A stretch of 64,000 bases of DNA from DSNY01 sp964539745 (GTDB lineage: Bacteria; Pseudomonadota; Gammaproteobacteria; Burkholderiales; Burkholderiaceae_F). Below are positions 1 to 8,900 of the stretch, one piece after another (position 1 is the stretch's first letter; every line of letters starts with the position of its first letter). Made by a program: the position numbers and the translations under genes. The stretch lies in assembly GCA_964539745.1 (NCBI GenBank), contig CAZIJU010000003.1, positions 1 through 64,000 of the forward strand, read 5' to 3'. Below the pieces are notes generated by a model, which worked only from the letters and a program-made list of their open reading frames with translations, had not been told where the DNA came from and did no database searches.

Positions 1-56
1 GGCAGTTGTTGGACGAAGGCGGCGCCGGACCGCAGGGTCTGCGCCGGGTGAAGTGA
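1..56 (+). CDS. C-terminal end of an upstream gene (probable ECF sigma factor)
   Basis: The frame that stops with TGA at 54-56 is open from the window edge and gives the last 17 or so residues, ending GLRRVK. Its stop overlaps the next ATG in a TGATG arrangement, so the two genes are translationally coupled. The next gene looks like a membrane anti-sigma factor, and such genes normally follow their cognate ECF sigma factor. The sigma-factor identity is inferred from that context only; the visible tail carries no diagnostic motif. Confidence 0.45.
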   Translation, partial: QLLDEGGAGPQGLRRVK

Positions 57-829
57 TGACGATGCACGCGGTCAACGAAGAGAAATTGCACGCCTACGTC
101 GACGACGCGCTCGATGCCGACGAGCGCCGCGCGGTGGAAGCCTATCTGGCCGAGCACCCGGACGAGGCCGCGCGCGTGCGCGCCTACATCGCGCAAAACC
201 AGGCGCTGCATCGTCTGTTCGATCCGGTGCTCGACGAGCCGCACGCACTGCGGGTCGATACGCGCGCGGTCGCTGCCAACTCGGCGCGCGTCTGGCGCAT
301 GCTCGGCGGCTTTGCGGCCACGCTAGCGCTCGGCATCGCGATCGGTTACGTCGCACGCGGACAGTCCGTACCCGCACCCGGGCCCACGATGCCCGGCATC
401 GCGCAGCAGGCCGCGCTCGCGCACGCGGCCTATCTGCCGGAGGTTCGCCATCCGGTCGAAGTCGCGGCCGCCGAGGAGCAGCACCTCGTCGGCTGGCTGT
501 CGAAGCGGCTCGGCGCGCAGCTTCGAGCGCCCTCGCTCGCCGCGGCCGGCTATCAGTTGCTCGGCGGGCGCCTGCTGCCTGCTGCCGGCGAAGGCGGCAA
601 CGCGCCGGTCGCGCTGCTGATGTACGAGAACGCGCAGGGCAAACGGCTGTCGCTGCTCGTGCGGCGCGAAACGTCGAACCGCGATACGGCGTTCCGCTTC
701 TCGCAGGCGGGAGACACGGGCGTGTTCTACTGGATCGACGGACCGTTCGGCTATGCGCTGGCCGGCAATCTCGACAAGGATTCGCTCGCCGCAGTCGCAC
801 GGCTCGTCTACCAGCAGCTCAATCCCTGA
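56..829 (+). CDS. Transmembrane anti-sigma factor family protein
   Basis: A protein of about 257 residues with the usual anti-sigma layout. A charged helical N-terminal domain of about 65 residues (containing KLHAYVDDALDADERR) is followed by one membrane span at about residues 80-100 (GGFAATLALGIAIGYVARG) and a C-terminal region placed outside the membrane. The N-terminal domain has no Cys, so it is not the zinc-binding HxxxCxxC type. The ATG at 56 is preferred over the GTG at 53 because it overlaps the upstream TGA exactly. It probably holds the upstream-encoded ECF sigma factor at the membrane until a stress signal arrives. The family call rests on layout and position; the signal is unknown. 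Confidence 0.75.
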   Translation: MTMHAVNEEKLHAYVDDALDADERRAVEAYLAEHPDEAARVRAYIAQNQALHRLFDPVLDEPHALRVDTRAVAANSARVWRMLGGFAATLALGIAIGYVARGQSVPAPGPTMPGIAQQAALAHAAYLPEVRHPVEVAAAEEQHLVGWLSKRLGAQLRAPSLAAAGYQLLGGRLLPAAGEGGNAPVALLMYENAQGKRLSLLVRRETSNRDTAFRFSQAGDTGVFYWIDGPFGYALAGNLDKDSLAAVARLVYQQLNP

Positions 830-910
830 CAGGAGCGCGGCCCGCGGCCAAGGCCGCCGCGTGCATCGACGCGAAGCGCGGAATCCGGCGGCGACACTTT
901 GCCAGGACGC

Positions 911-935
911 AAAAAAGGCCCGCATCGAGGGCCTT
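911..935 (-). terminator. Rho-independent terminator for the cytochrome gene
   Basis: On the minus strand the sequence reads AAGGCCC, a 7-base loop, GGGCCTT and then a run of T. This is a 7-bp perfect stem (915-921 with 929-935) whose U-tract comes from the A-run at 911-916. It lies 22 bp past the stop of the minus-strand cytochrome gene. Confidence 0.85.
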
Positions 936-957
936 GTGGGGGCGACGGTGCCGCCTA

Positions 958-2022
958 CTACTTGGCGGCCGCCACCATGTACTCGACGGCGGCGCGCAGC
1001 TCGGCGTCCGTGGCCGTTGCCGCCGCACCTTTCGGCGGCATCGCGCCTTTGCCCCTGATCACGCTCGCAGTCAGCGCATCGAGGCCCGTCTGGATCCGCG
1101 TCGCCCAGGCCGCCTTGTCGCCGAACTTGGGCGCGCCGGCCACACCCGTCGCATGGCAGGCCGTGCACGCGGTGTCGTACAACTTCTTGCCGGCCGCTGC
1201 ATCAACCTTGGCCGCCGCAGGCGCCGCTGCAGCCGCAGCCGCAACGGCGGGTGCAGCCTGCTTGCCGGCGTTGAACATGTATTCGATCGCGCGCCGGACT
1301 TCCGCGTCGGACAACTCCGCCATGCCACCGCGCGCAGGCATGCCGCCGTGCCCCTTGATCGCCGATTCGGCGAGCTTCGCCAAGCCCATTTCGACGCGCG
1401 GCTTCCACGCGGTCCAATCGCCGACCTTCGGCGCGCCGCCCTGGCCCGTCTCGTGACACTTGGCACAAGCGGCGGCGACGACCTGCTCGGCGCTGCGCTC
1501 GCCGAACTTCGCTTCGGCTGCTTTCGGCGCGGCGGCCTCCGGCTCCTTGAACTTGCCGCCGGAGCGATTGGCCATGTAGACGACCGCGCGCGCGACTTCG
1601 ATCGGATCGAGGTCGGCGTTGCCGCCCTTCGGCGGCATGCCCTTGAAGCCCTCGACCGCATGCTTGACCAGCGTGTCGTAACCCTGCGCCAGCCGCGCCG
1701 ACCACTGACCTGCGTCGCCCGTTTTCGGCGCGCCGGCCACGCCGGCCGCATGACAGGCGCCGCACGCCAGTTGGTAGACCGCTTCCCCCGACTGCAGCGC
1801 GCGCGCGCCGCCCGCCTCGGCCAGCACGACCGTGCCCACAGGCCGCAGCCGCTCGGCGATCGCCTCCGGCGTCATCGATGCCGAGCCGGCACCCTCGAGC
1901 TTCTCGCTGGCGACGTATTTGACCAGCAGCACGATGATCAGCACCGGCACGACGAAGGCCAGCACGACGACGGCAATCAGTTGTTGCGGAGTCTTGATTG
2001 GCGAGCTGTGTTGGTCGGACAT
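958..2022 (-). CDS. Tri-haem cytochrome c5 family protein
   Basis: A 354-residue membrane-anchored c-type cytochrome. Residues about 14-37 form one hydrophobic anchor. Three cytochrome c5-like modules follow, with haem motifs CGACH (87-91), CAKCH (186-190) and CTACH (286-290). Each motif is followed about 40 residues later by a Met-containing loop (GMPP 129, GMPA 228, AMPP 328) that should give the axial ligand. The modules repeat almost exactly every 100 residues and share the text AGAPK(T/V/F)GD, so they arose by internal duplication; Ala/Pro-rich linkers separate them. The ATG at 2022 has a GGAG ribosome site; the upstream in-frame ATG at 2052 adds only an unlikely extension. It should carry electrons in the periplasm, but its partner oxidase or reductase is not encoded here. 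Confidence 0.9.
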   Translation of the reverse strand: MSDQHSSPIKTPQQLIAVVVLAFVVPVLIIVLLVKYVASEKLEGAGSASMTPEAIAERLRPVGTVVLAEAGGARALQSGEAVYQLACGACHAAGVAGAPKTGDAGQWSARLAQGYDTLVKHAVEGFKGMPPKGGNADLDPIEVARAVVYMANRSGGKFKEPEAAAPKAAEAKFGERSAEQVVAAACAKCHETGQGGAPKVGDWTAWKPRVEMGLAKLAESAIKGHGGMPARGGMAELSDAEVRRAIEYMFNAGKQAAPAVAAAAAAAPAAAKVDAAAGKKLYDTACTACHATGVAGAPKFGDKAAWATRIQTGLDALTASVIRGKGAMPPKGAAATATDAELRAAVEYMVAAAK

Positions 2023-2103
2023 GTGAAGCTCCGCGGAGGCGTCGTCGCACATCGACGCTGCGCATCCGCACGATGTTGGGTGCGGGGGAAATCGCGGCGC
2101 GGA

Positions 2104-2109
2104 TTATAT
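2104..2109 (-). promoter_or_regulatory. Candidate -10 box for the cytochrome gene
   Basis: A perfect TATAAT on the minus strand, about 80 bp upstream of the cytochrome ATG. It is embedded in a small palindrome, GCGGAT-TAT-ATCCGC. No convincing -35 box was seen at the usual distance. Confidence 0.4.
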
Positions 2110-2410
2110 CCGCCGCCTTCGTTGCGCCTGCGCGAGCCAGCCGCGCGGGCGGACGCGGCTGGGCTCTCACCTTCGCTTCAGATCACCCTTGCGCCCTTTT
2201 GCGAAAAGCACGCGTGTCGCGTTGCCTGTGATGCTGCGCAGTGGCAGGGGAACCCTTTGCGCAGAGGGCGGCGCAGCGCGCGAGTGGATTCGGGTTGGAC
2301 GCTGGCGGTCGGTCGGCGTATCCTTCGCGGCCCGCGTCTGAGTTCTCGCCCGAGGCTCGATGCGGGCGCACGCGCCGTTGCGAAGGCCGGTCGAAGCGCG
2401 TGTCAGCCAG
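2110..2410. other. Intergenic region between the cytochrome gene and tRNA-Arg
   Basis: About 300 bp with no supported gene. Its minus-strand end is upstream of the cytochrome -10 box, and its plus-strand part holds the presumed tRNA promoter. The short open frames on either strand lack ribosome sites and resemble no protein family. Confidence 0.6.
2295..2324 (+). promoter_or_regulatory. Candidate promoter for tRNA-Arg
   Basis: TTGGAC (2295-2300) and TATCCT (2319-2324) are separated by 18 bp, in the sigma-70 arrangement, about 86 bp upstream of the mature tRNA. The hexamers are only partial matches to consensus. Confidence 0.35.
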
Positions 2411-3086
2411 GCGCCTGTAGCTCAGTGGATAGAGTACTGGCCTCCGAAGCCAGGGGTCGTGGGTTCGAGTCCCGCCAGGCGCGCCATCTCATCCGCCCCC
2501 GGTCGCGCCGCGCCTGACCTCGACTTAAGGTGCACGCGTTGCCGCGCGCGGCGCGAACCTGCAATGCCGAGAAGCACAGCGAACGCGCTTCCGCGCCCAG
2601 GCTCAGCACGAGGCGGCCGAGCACGAAACCGCCCGAGTTGAGGCGGCGCACGTTGCCCATGTTGTCGAAGCTCAGATAGGCGCCGCTGTACGAAGTGCCG
2701 AAGTGCGGCGTGATCGACAGGCCCTTGGGCGCGGCGTCGAACTCGCGTACGACCGCTTCGCCGACGTCGATCCGGCCGTTGTTGTTCTCGTCGACGAACA
2801 CGCGCCAACCCGACGTCCAGTCCGCACCTTCGCGCGGGGCCAGCACGACGCGCGCGCGCCGAGCGGTCGCGGCCGACCGCGCCAGATTGACGGCCATCAC
2901 GAGATCGTTGGTGGCGGTGGTCAGCCGATGCGTGTCGAGCGCGGCCGAGATCGACGGCAACGCGCTGGCGGCGAGCACGGCCGATACGCACGCGGCAGTC
3001 GCTGTTTCGATCAGCGTCACGCCGCGCTGGCGCCGCGCGCGCGCGGCAGGATCGGAACGTCGCTTCGCGGCCGGCAACTCGGTCAT
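2403..3086 (-). CDS. GspH/FimT family type IV pseudopilin with an abnormal 3' end
   Basis: The N-terminus has the type III prepilin signal (RRQRGVTLIETATAACV): cleavage after the Gly, Glu at +5, then a hydrophobic helix. A GspH domain follows with the usual LARSAATARR helix and a WRVFVDENNNGRIDVGE loop. The ATG at 3086 (MTELPAA) fits better than the far-upstream start of the open frame. The end is odd. Paralogues in this locus stop just after a terminal Cys, and here a stop in that place (TAA, 2525-2527) lies one base out of frame after NACT. As written, the frame runs on for about 40 codons across the antisense strand of tRNA-Arg to 2403. The tail is therefore likely an artefact of a one-base frameshift near 2526-2531 or a sequencing error, and the functional gene probably ends near 2525. 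It lies divergent to the pilin operon. Confidence 0.7.
   Translation of the reverse strand: MTELPAAKRRSDPAARARRQRGVTLIETATAACVSAVLAASALPSISAALDTHRLTTATNDLVMAVNLARSAATARRARVVLAPREGADWTSGWRVFVDENNNGRIDVGEAVVREFDAAPKGLSITPHFGTSYSGAYLSFDNMGNVRRLNSGGFVLGRLVLSLGAEARSLCFSALQVRAARGNACTLSRGQARRDRGRMRWRAWRDSNPRPLASEASTLSTELQAPG
2411..2486 (+). tRNA. tRNA-Arg (anticodon CCG)
   Basis: A 76-nt cloverleaf with the CCA end encoded. The acceptor stem GCGCCTG (2411-2417) pairs with CAGGCGC (2476-2482), followed by discriminator G and CCA. The D-arm contains GCTCAGTGGATAGAG, and the anticodon stem-loop is CTGGC-CTCCGAA-GCCAG, giving anticodon CCG. The T-arm contains GGTTCGAGTCC. All stems pair. It reads CGG codons. 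Confidence 0.97.
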
Positions 3087-3410
3087 GGCGTGGTCTCGGT
3101 GCACGATTCGATGGGTGCGACGCCGGACATTGTCGCGAGCGCCGCGACGGGTCTCTGCCGATAACTCCGAGTCACGAATGTCGAATTTGCGACCCGCGGC
3201 CCCATCGCGCAAATACGTGAGGGACCATCACGCACTCGATCCCATGCGCTCATCCGAGCGAGCTAGCGTTGGCGCACTTGAGGCCCGCTCGTCGGGCGCG
3301 GTCAGCCGGATGGTCCCTGAACGCTTCGGTTTCGATGGAACGCATCGGAACATTCCGCCGGCGAAGAAAGAAAGCCGGCAAAACCGGCGCATTTCGAGGG
3401 AGCAAAGCGA
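3087..3410. promoter_or_regulatory. Divergent intergenic region upstream of the first minor-pilin operon
   Basis: 324 bp without a supported gene, between the divergent pseudopilin and the operon starting at 3411. It holds a perfect 10-bp inverted repeat, AGGGACCATC at 3220-3229 and GATGGTCCCT at 3309-3318, whose arms lie about 80 bp apart. This could be a pair of half-sites for a looping regulator, which is speculative. An A-rich patch at 3365-3400 precedes the GGAG ribosome site of the first pilin gene. Confidence 0.4.
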
Positions 3411-3992
3411 ATGGCATTCCGGCCCGCCAGATCACCGCAGCACGGCGTCACGCTGATCGAATTGATGATCGTGGTCGCGATCTCGGCGATCCTGCTGGCG
3501 GTCGGCGTGCCGATGTTCTCGACCTTCGTCGACCGCAATCGCGTCGCCGCCGAGGTCAACGAGCTGATCGCCGATCTGGCGCTCGCGCGAAGCGAGGCGC
3601 TGGCGCGGCGCGGGCGGGTCGGGCTGTGCGCCTCGGCCAACCCGACGGCCGCGGGGGCGACCTGCGCGGCCGGCGCTTGGACGACCGGCTGGATCGTCTA
3701 CGTCGACAACGGCGCGACGATCGGCACCCGAGACGCCGGCGAAGAAATCATCCGCGTGCACACGCCCGGCGCGCCCGGCATCACGGTGACGCCGAACCTT
3801 GCGCTCACCGGCATCTACGTGACCAGCGACGGCACCGTGTTCGACAGCACGAGCACGCCGCTGGGCGCGATGGGAACGGCCGACCCGCTGCGTTTCAACG
3901 TCGCGGGTTCTGACAACGCCAACCGCCGTACCGTCTGCGTCAACGCGAGCGGACGCGCGCGCGTGTCGACGACCTGGGATTCCTGCGCATGA
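3411..3992 (+). CDS. GspH/FimT (FimU-type) minor pilin, operon 1
   Basis: A 193-residue minor pilin. After a short basic leader (PARSPQHG) come the cleavage site G|VTLIELM and a helix to about residue 35, including the usual Glu at +5. A GspH domain follows with DLALARSEALARRGRVGLC and a glycine-rich WTTGWIVYVDNG strand, and the protein ends in the expected Cys-containing tail (TTWDSCA). GGGAG precedes the ATG. The stop overlaps the pilV start by ATGA, so the genes are coupled. FimU is part of the priming complex at the pilus tip. The PilVWXY1E order downstream supports this role. Confidence 0.87.
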   Translation: MAFRPARSPQHGVTLIELMIVVAISAILLAVGVPMFSTFVDRNRVAAEVNELIADLALARSEALARRGRVGLCASANPTAAGATCAAGAWTTGWIVYVDNGATIGTRDAGEEIIRVHTPGAPGITVTPNLALTGIYVTSDGTVFDSTSTPLGAMGTADPLRFNVAGSDNANRRTVCVNASGRARVSTTWDSCA

Positions 3993-4558
3993 AAGCGAAG
4001 ACACGTTTGTTGAAGCGGCGAACGCGCGGCGTCACCCTGATCGAAGTGCTGGTGGCGCTGGTCATCGTCGCGGTCGGTCTGCTCGGGCTCGCCGGGCTTC
4101 AGGTGCGCGGGCTGTCGATCCAGAAGGACGCGCACGGCCGCGCGATCGCGACACAACTTGCGCTCGATCTGGCGGACCGCATGCGCGCCAACCGCGTGCC
4201 GGGAACGTTGACGCCGCCGATCGACTACACGTTCACGTCCGCCTACCCGACCGGAACGCCGCCGGCGGCCTCGACGGACTGCGCGTCCGTCGTATGCAAC
4301 GAGGCGCAGCAGGCGCAGTTCGACCTCGCCTTTTGGTTGATGCGCGTCAGTCAGGCCTTGCCGGGCGGCTGGGCGCACGTCGAGCCGATCGGCGGCACGG
4401 GCAATCGCGCTTGGAACGTCACGCTGCTGTGGACGGAAACGGGTTTCCGCGCACGCGGTTTGTTCGCTTCGTCGTGTACTCCCGCGGCGCTCGGCACCCC
4501 GCTCGGTTACGCCCCGCCGTCGGAGGTCGAGTGCATGCGCATCGTGGTGCGGCCATGA
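3989..4558 (+). CDS. pilV: Type IV pilus minor pilin PilV, operon 1
   Basis: A 189-residue protein with leader KRRTRG|VTLIEVLVALVIV and the PilV signature GLLGLAGLQ just after the hydrophobic helix, then a DLADRMRANR stretch typical of PilV. The start overlaps the fimU stop (ATGA at 3989) and its own stop overlaps the pilW start. PilV joins the minor-pilin tip complex that carries PilY1 and primes pilus assembly in the inner membrane. Confidence 0.9.
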   Translation: MKAKTRLLKRRTRGVTLIEVLVALVIVAVGLLGLAGLQVRGLSIQKDAHGRAIATQLALDLADRMRANRVPGTLTPPIDYTFTSAYPTGTPPAASTDCASVVCNEAQQAQFDLAFWLMRVSQALPGGWAHVEPIGGTGNRAWNVTLLWTETGFRARGLFASSCTPAALGTPLGYAPPSEVECMRIVVRP

Positions 4559-5391
4559 AGAGGCATCGCGCGATGCGACTGCAGCGGGGCCGCACGCTGA
4601 TCGAAGTGATGATCGCGATCACGATCGGCCTGATGATTACGGCCGGGGTGATCGCGATCTACGGCGCCAATCGGCAGACCTATCGCGCCAGCGCCGATGT
4701 GCAGCGCATGCAGGCGGCCGGGCAACTCGCGCTCGACCGGCTCGCGTATCAGTTGCGCATGGCCGGGTACGGCCAGATCAATTCCTCGGACTTCTGGCTG
4801 GTCGGCAATCCGTCGAATTTCGCCGGCGAGGCGTTGCGCGTGTGCTCGGGCGGATTCGACAACCCGACCGCGGCCGCGCCCAATTGCAACAACGTGTCGA
4901 CGCAGCCGGATGCGCTGGCGGTCTCCTATATCGTCGGCGGTGCGGCGGCGACCGGGTCCGGCGAAGGCCGCGACTGCCTCGGCGCCGCGATCACGGCGGC
5001 CAACTCGCCGATCGCGCCGCAACTGGCCACCCGCAACCGCTTCTACGTGGCCAACTCCGGCGGCGCACCGACGCTGATGTGCGTGGGCAACGACGGTGTC
5101 GCCGCGCCGCTCGTTCCGAACGTCGAGGATCTGCAGATCCGGCTGCGCGTGGGCGACCCGTTTACGCGCACCGAGCAGATCGTCGATCCGCAGTCGACCG
5201 CGGGCTGGACGGCGGCGCAGTGGGGCCGCGTGCTCGGCGTCGAGCTGTGCGTGCAAGTCGTCTCCGAAAACACGGGCTTGACCACCGCCGCGCAACCCGG
5301 CCCGGACTGCCGCAACGGGGCTTTCCCGAACGACGGCCGGCTGCGCCGCACCTTCACGCAGGTTGTCACCCTGCGCAACCGCGTGCTGTGA
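4555..5391 (+). CDS. pilW: Type IV pilus minor pilin PilW, operon 1
   Basis: A 278-residue PilW. The leader QRG|RTLIEVMIAITIGLMI departs from the usual Phe/Val/Leu at +1 by having Arg, then keeps the Glu at +5 and the helix. The PilW signature follows (ANRQTYRASADVQRMQAAGQ, then LDRLAYQLRMAGY), and the C-terminus ends LRNRVL like its paralogue in operon 2. The ATG at 4555 overlaps the pilV stop. The longer open frame that starts upstream overlaps pilV and is not real. The +1 Arg could slow prepilin peptidase processing or methylation. Confidence 0.9.
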   Translation: MKRHRAMRLQRGRTLIEVMIAITIGLMITAGVIAIYGANRQTYRASADVQRMQAAGQLALDRLAYQLRMAGYGQINSSDFWLVGNPSNFAGEALRVCSGGFDNPTAAAPNCNNVSTQPDALAVSYIVGGAAATGSGEGRDCLGAAITAANSPIAPQLATRNRFYVANSGGAPTLMCVGNDGVAAPLVPNVEDLQIRLRVGDPFTRTEQIVDPQSTAGWTAAQWGRVLGVELCVQVVSENTGLTTAAQPGPDCRNGAFPNDGRLRRTFTQVVTLRNRVL

Positions 5392-5399
5392 GGATCCGC

Positions 5400-5936
5400 A
5401 TGAACCGTTTACGAGTTACCGCGCACCGCAGCCGCGGCATCGTGCTGCCGCTGGCCTTGATCATGCTCGTGATGATCACGCTGCTTGCGGTCGTCGCGAT
5501 CCGCGGGGTCACGACCGAGGAGCGCATCGCCGCGAACCTGCGTTCGTCGTCGGTGGGCTTCGAGATGGCCGAGCTCGCGCTGCGCCATTGCGAGGAGATC
5601 GTCTGGAACGGCGCGGTCGGGGCGATCAGGCTCGACGACGTCAAGTTCGTCGATTCGTCGCCGCTCGGCACGCACTGGGACCCGCCGTCGTCGGCCAACG
5701 CCAACTGGAGCGACCCGCGGGTGCTGACCCCGCCGAACGTGCCGACCGGTGTCGCCAACCCGCGCTGCATGATCGAGGAGTCGCTCGGCGACAGCGGCGG
5801 CTACACCATCCGCTTTGCGCGCGGCACGCGACCCACGATGTACGTCGTGACGGCGCGCGGCTTCGGCGACAACACGGCGACGAACTTTCCCGCGACCGTG
5901 CAAAGCCAGTTGCGCCCGAACCCGATCGCGCCGTAG
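5400..5936 (+). CDS. pilX: Type IV pilus assembly protein PilX, operon 1
   Basis: A 178-residue PilX. Its N-terminus, RSRG|IVLPLALIMLVMITLLAV, has the PilX-type sequence, in which the Glu at +5 is absent, followed by RGVTTEERIAANLRSS and EMAELALRHCEE. It begins 8 bp after the pilW stop behind an AGGA site. PilX-type minor pilins cap the fibre and couple PilY1 to it. The lack of Glu+5 is a family trait and not a defect. Confidence 0.88.
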   Translation: MNRLRVTAHRSRGIVLPLALIMLVMITLLAVVAIRGVTTEERIAANLRSSSVGFEMAELALRHCEEIVWNGAVGAIRLDDVKFVDSSPLGTHWDPPSSANANWSDPRVLTPPNVPTGVANPRCMIEESLGDSGGYTIRFARGTRPTMYVVTARGFGDNTATNFPATVQSQLRPNPIAP

Positions 5937-5960
5937 CCGCCTTCGCCTGCGAGGTCCCGA

Positions 5961-8900
5961 ATGACGAAGATCGAACGACCGATTCCGCACGCGGCGCGTC
6001 GGCTGCTGTGCGCGCAGGTGCTCGGCATCTACCTGGCGATGTACTGGGCGCCGGCCGCGTTGGCCGCCCCGACCACGCCGCCGGCGTCGCTCGCGCAGGT
6101 GCCCGAGTTCCTGCAGCAACAGCCCGATCCCAACGTGTTCGTCACGGTCGACAACTCCGGGTCGATGAACGCCGAGTTCCTTCCCGACTCACCGGGGTTC
6201 CCGATCGCGACTCGCATGTTCCCGACACCCCTGAGCAGCCCTTTTGCGGCAAGCGGAGATGGTTCGCCGATCACGACCGGGCTGTCGTTCCAGGGTTTCG
6301 CACACGCGATCGACGTTGCTCGCTCGCGCTCGGCAACCCAGAACCTGATGTATTACAACCCGCGGCTGCGGTACCGGCCGTGGGTCGGAACCGACGTCAA
6401 CGGGAGCCCGTTTACCGACGCCAACCCGAACAATGCATTGTTCAACCCCTACCACCCGTCGCGCGGCGGCCTGAATCTCGTGTCGGGCACGATCAACGGT
6501 GGCGTCAGCGGTACGCCGGTCAACAGCGGCGAACCCGCGTTCACCGGGTCATACACGGTGCCGTCGATGTCGGGGACACCGACCTTCGCGGTCTACTACC
6601 TGTTCGAAACGGCCAACGCCAACTGCGACGGCACCGCAGGCGATCTGGACTGCTACACGCGCGTCGAGGTCGTGCCGTCCGTGGCCACCTACACGATCGC
6701 CACGCCCAACCAGCGCGACGAACCCGGGTGCACGACGACCGCGGGCGCAACGGTGTGCTCCTACGCCGCGGAGATCCAGAACTTCGCCAACTGGTTCCAG
6801 TACTACCGTTCGCGCACGCTGCTTGCGCGTGGCGCGATGGGGCATGCGATGGCGGCGCTTGGGAACGGTTTCCGCGTCGGTTTCGGACTCATTAACGGCT
6901 CGCCGAACCCGGCGAACACCTACGATGTCGACGGTTTTGTTTCGACGACCGTTCGGCTCGGCGTACGATCGTTCACCGGCGCGCATCGAACGAACTTCTA
7001 TGGCTTGTTGAACAACCACGACGTCGGCGGTGCAACACCATCGGGTCGCGCGTTGTACCAGGTCGGCGATTACTTCGCGTGGACCAATGGCGGCGGAAGC
7101 CCGCACCCGAAAGGGCCTTGGGCTGACAACCCCGGCTCGGACGACGGCAAGTTCGCCGCGTGCCGGCAGAGCTATCACGTCTACTCGACCGATGGGTACT
7201 GGAACGAGAACCGCTCGACGTTGTTCGGCTCATTGCCTGCCGGCGTGCAGAACGCCGATAACACGTCCGGTCCGGTGATCTGCCCGCCGTCGGGCGCCCC
7301 GTGCTACCAGTACGACCCGACCAAGGTCTCAGGGAGTTTTTCCAACGCGCTCGACAACACGAATAACCGCCGCTACGTGGGTACCGAAGCGCAGACGCTC
7401 GCCGACATCGCGATGTACTTCTGGTACCGCGACTTGCAGCCCGGCATGCCGAACATCGTCGCGCCGAGCGCGGCGAACCCGGCGTTCTGGCAGAACCTGT
7501 CGATCATGGCAGTGGCGCTCGCGTTGGTCGGCGAGAAGACCGGCCAAGGTGACACGTTTTTGGGCAATCTGGATTCGGGGGCCGACAACTGGCCCGCGGT
7601 CAACATTCTTTCGCCGTCGGCGGCGGACGACCTGTGGCATGCGGCGATCAACAGTCGCGGCCGCCTGCTGGTGGCGAACGATCCGCAGGAGCTGTCCGCA
7701 CGTCTGGCACAGGCGCTGCGGGAGATCATCGAGCGCGCGGCGAGCGGCACCGCGGCGACGGCGACCACCGCCTTCCTGGAGGCCGGCAACGGCGTGTTCA
7801 CCGCCGAGTTCTCGCAGGGAACCTGGACCGGCAACCTCTATCGCCGCGAGATCGACCCGGCGACGCTGCAGTTCAAGAACTTCGCCGGCAACCCGTGGAA
7901 GTGGCGCGCGTCCGACCAACTGCCCGCACCCGATGCGCGGCGCATCTTCACGCTGCGCGAGGACGGCTCGGGCGTCGAGTTCCTGCCCCAAAGCGGATCG
8001 GCGGGCGTGTCATCGTCGCAGATGACCGAATTGAGCAGCAATCCGTCGGCGACGGCCGCAGATGTCATCGACTACCTGCGCGGCGATCGCAGCAAGGAGC
8101 GCAGCGCGATCCCGCCGGGGAACCTGCGTGACCGCCCCCGCGGCGCCAACAGCAACGTCCTCGGCTCGATCATCAACTCGGCCCCGCTGTACGTGAAGGA
8201 CGACGACTTCGCGCTCGACCTGCTGCCGGCGGGCACGCCGGGGCGCGACACCTATCAGGCCTTCGTACGCGCCAACGCAGGGGTCGGCGGCTCGCCGGGT
8301 CGCACGCCCTTGATCTGGGTCGGATCCAACGGTGGGATGTTCCACGCGTTCAACGCGGACACCGGCGTGGAGGTGTTCGCTTACGTGCCGCGCTCGATCA
8401 TCCGCAACCTGCCGGAACTGACGAAGCCCGACTATCAGCACCGCTACTTCGTCGACGGTGTGCCGGCATCCGGAGATGCGTACATCACCCCCGGCGGTTT
8501 CGGGTCGCCGTCGTGGCGCACGGTGGTCATCGGCTCGCTCGGCGCCGGCGGCCGCTCGGTGTTCGCGATCGACGCCACCGACCCCGCCGCGCTCGGCGCC
8601 GGCAGCATCCTCTGGGATCTCGACGAGACCTCGCTGTCGAGCTCGAGCTACCAGTACCTCGGGCACGTGTTCGGGCCGGCGTTCACCGCCCGGGCAAAGA
8701 ACGGCAAGTGGGTCGCCGTGTTCGGCAACGGCCCGGAGAGCGACAGCAGACGCGCGGCGCTGTTCATCGTCGACCTCGAAACCGGCGCGCCGATCCGCAT
8801 CATCGACACCGGCGACGGCAGCAACGGCAACCCCAACGGGCTGAGCACTCCTGCACCGGTGTTCGATGCCAACCAGCAGTTGATCGCCGTCTACGCCGGC

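Noticed and set aside
2110..2400. Minus-strand 62-codon ORF upstream of the cytochrome gene
   Set aside because: No ribosome site, no family resemblance, and it overlaps the presumed tRNA promoter.
2422..2991. A minus-strand frame ending LAGLEPTTPGFGGQYSIH
   Set aside because: Antisense translation of tRNA-Arg, a well-known spurious peptide.
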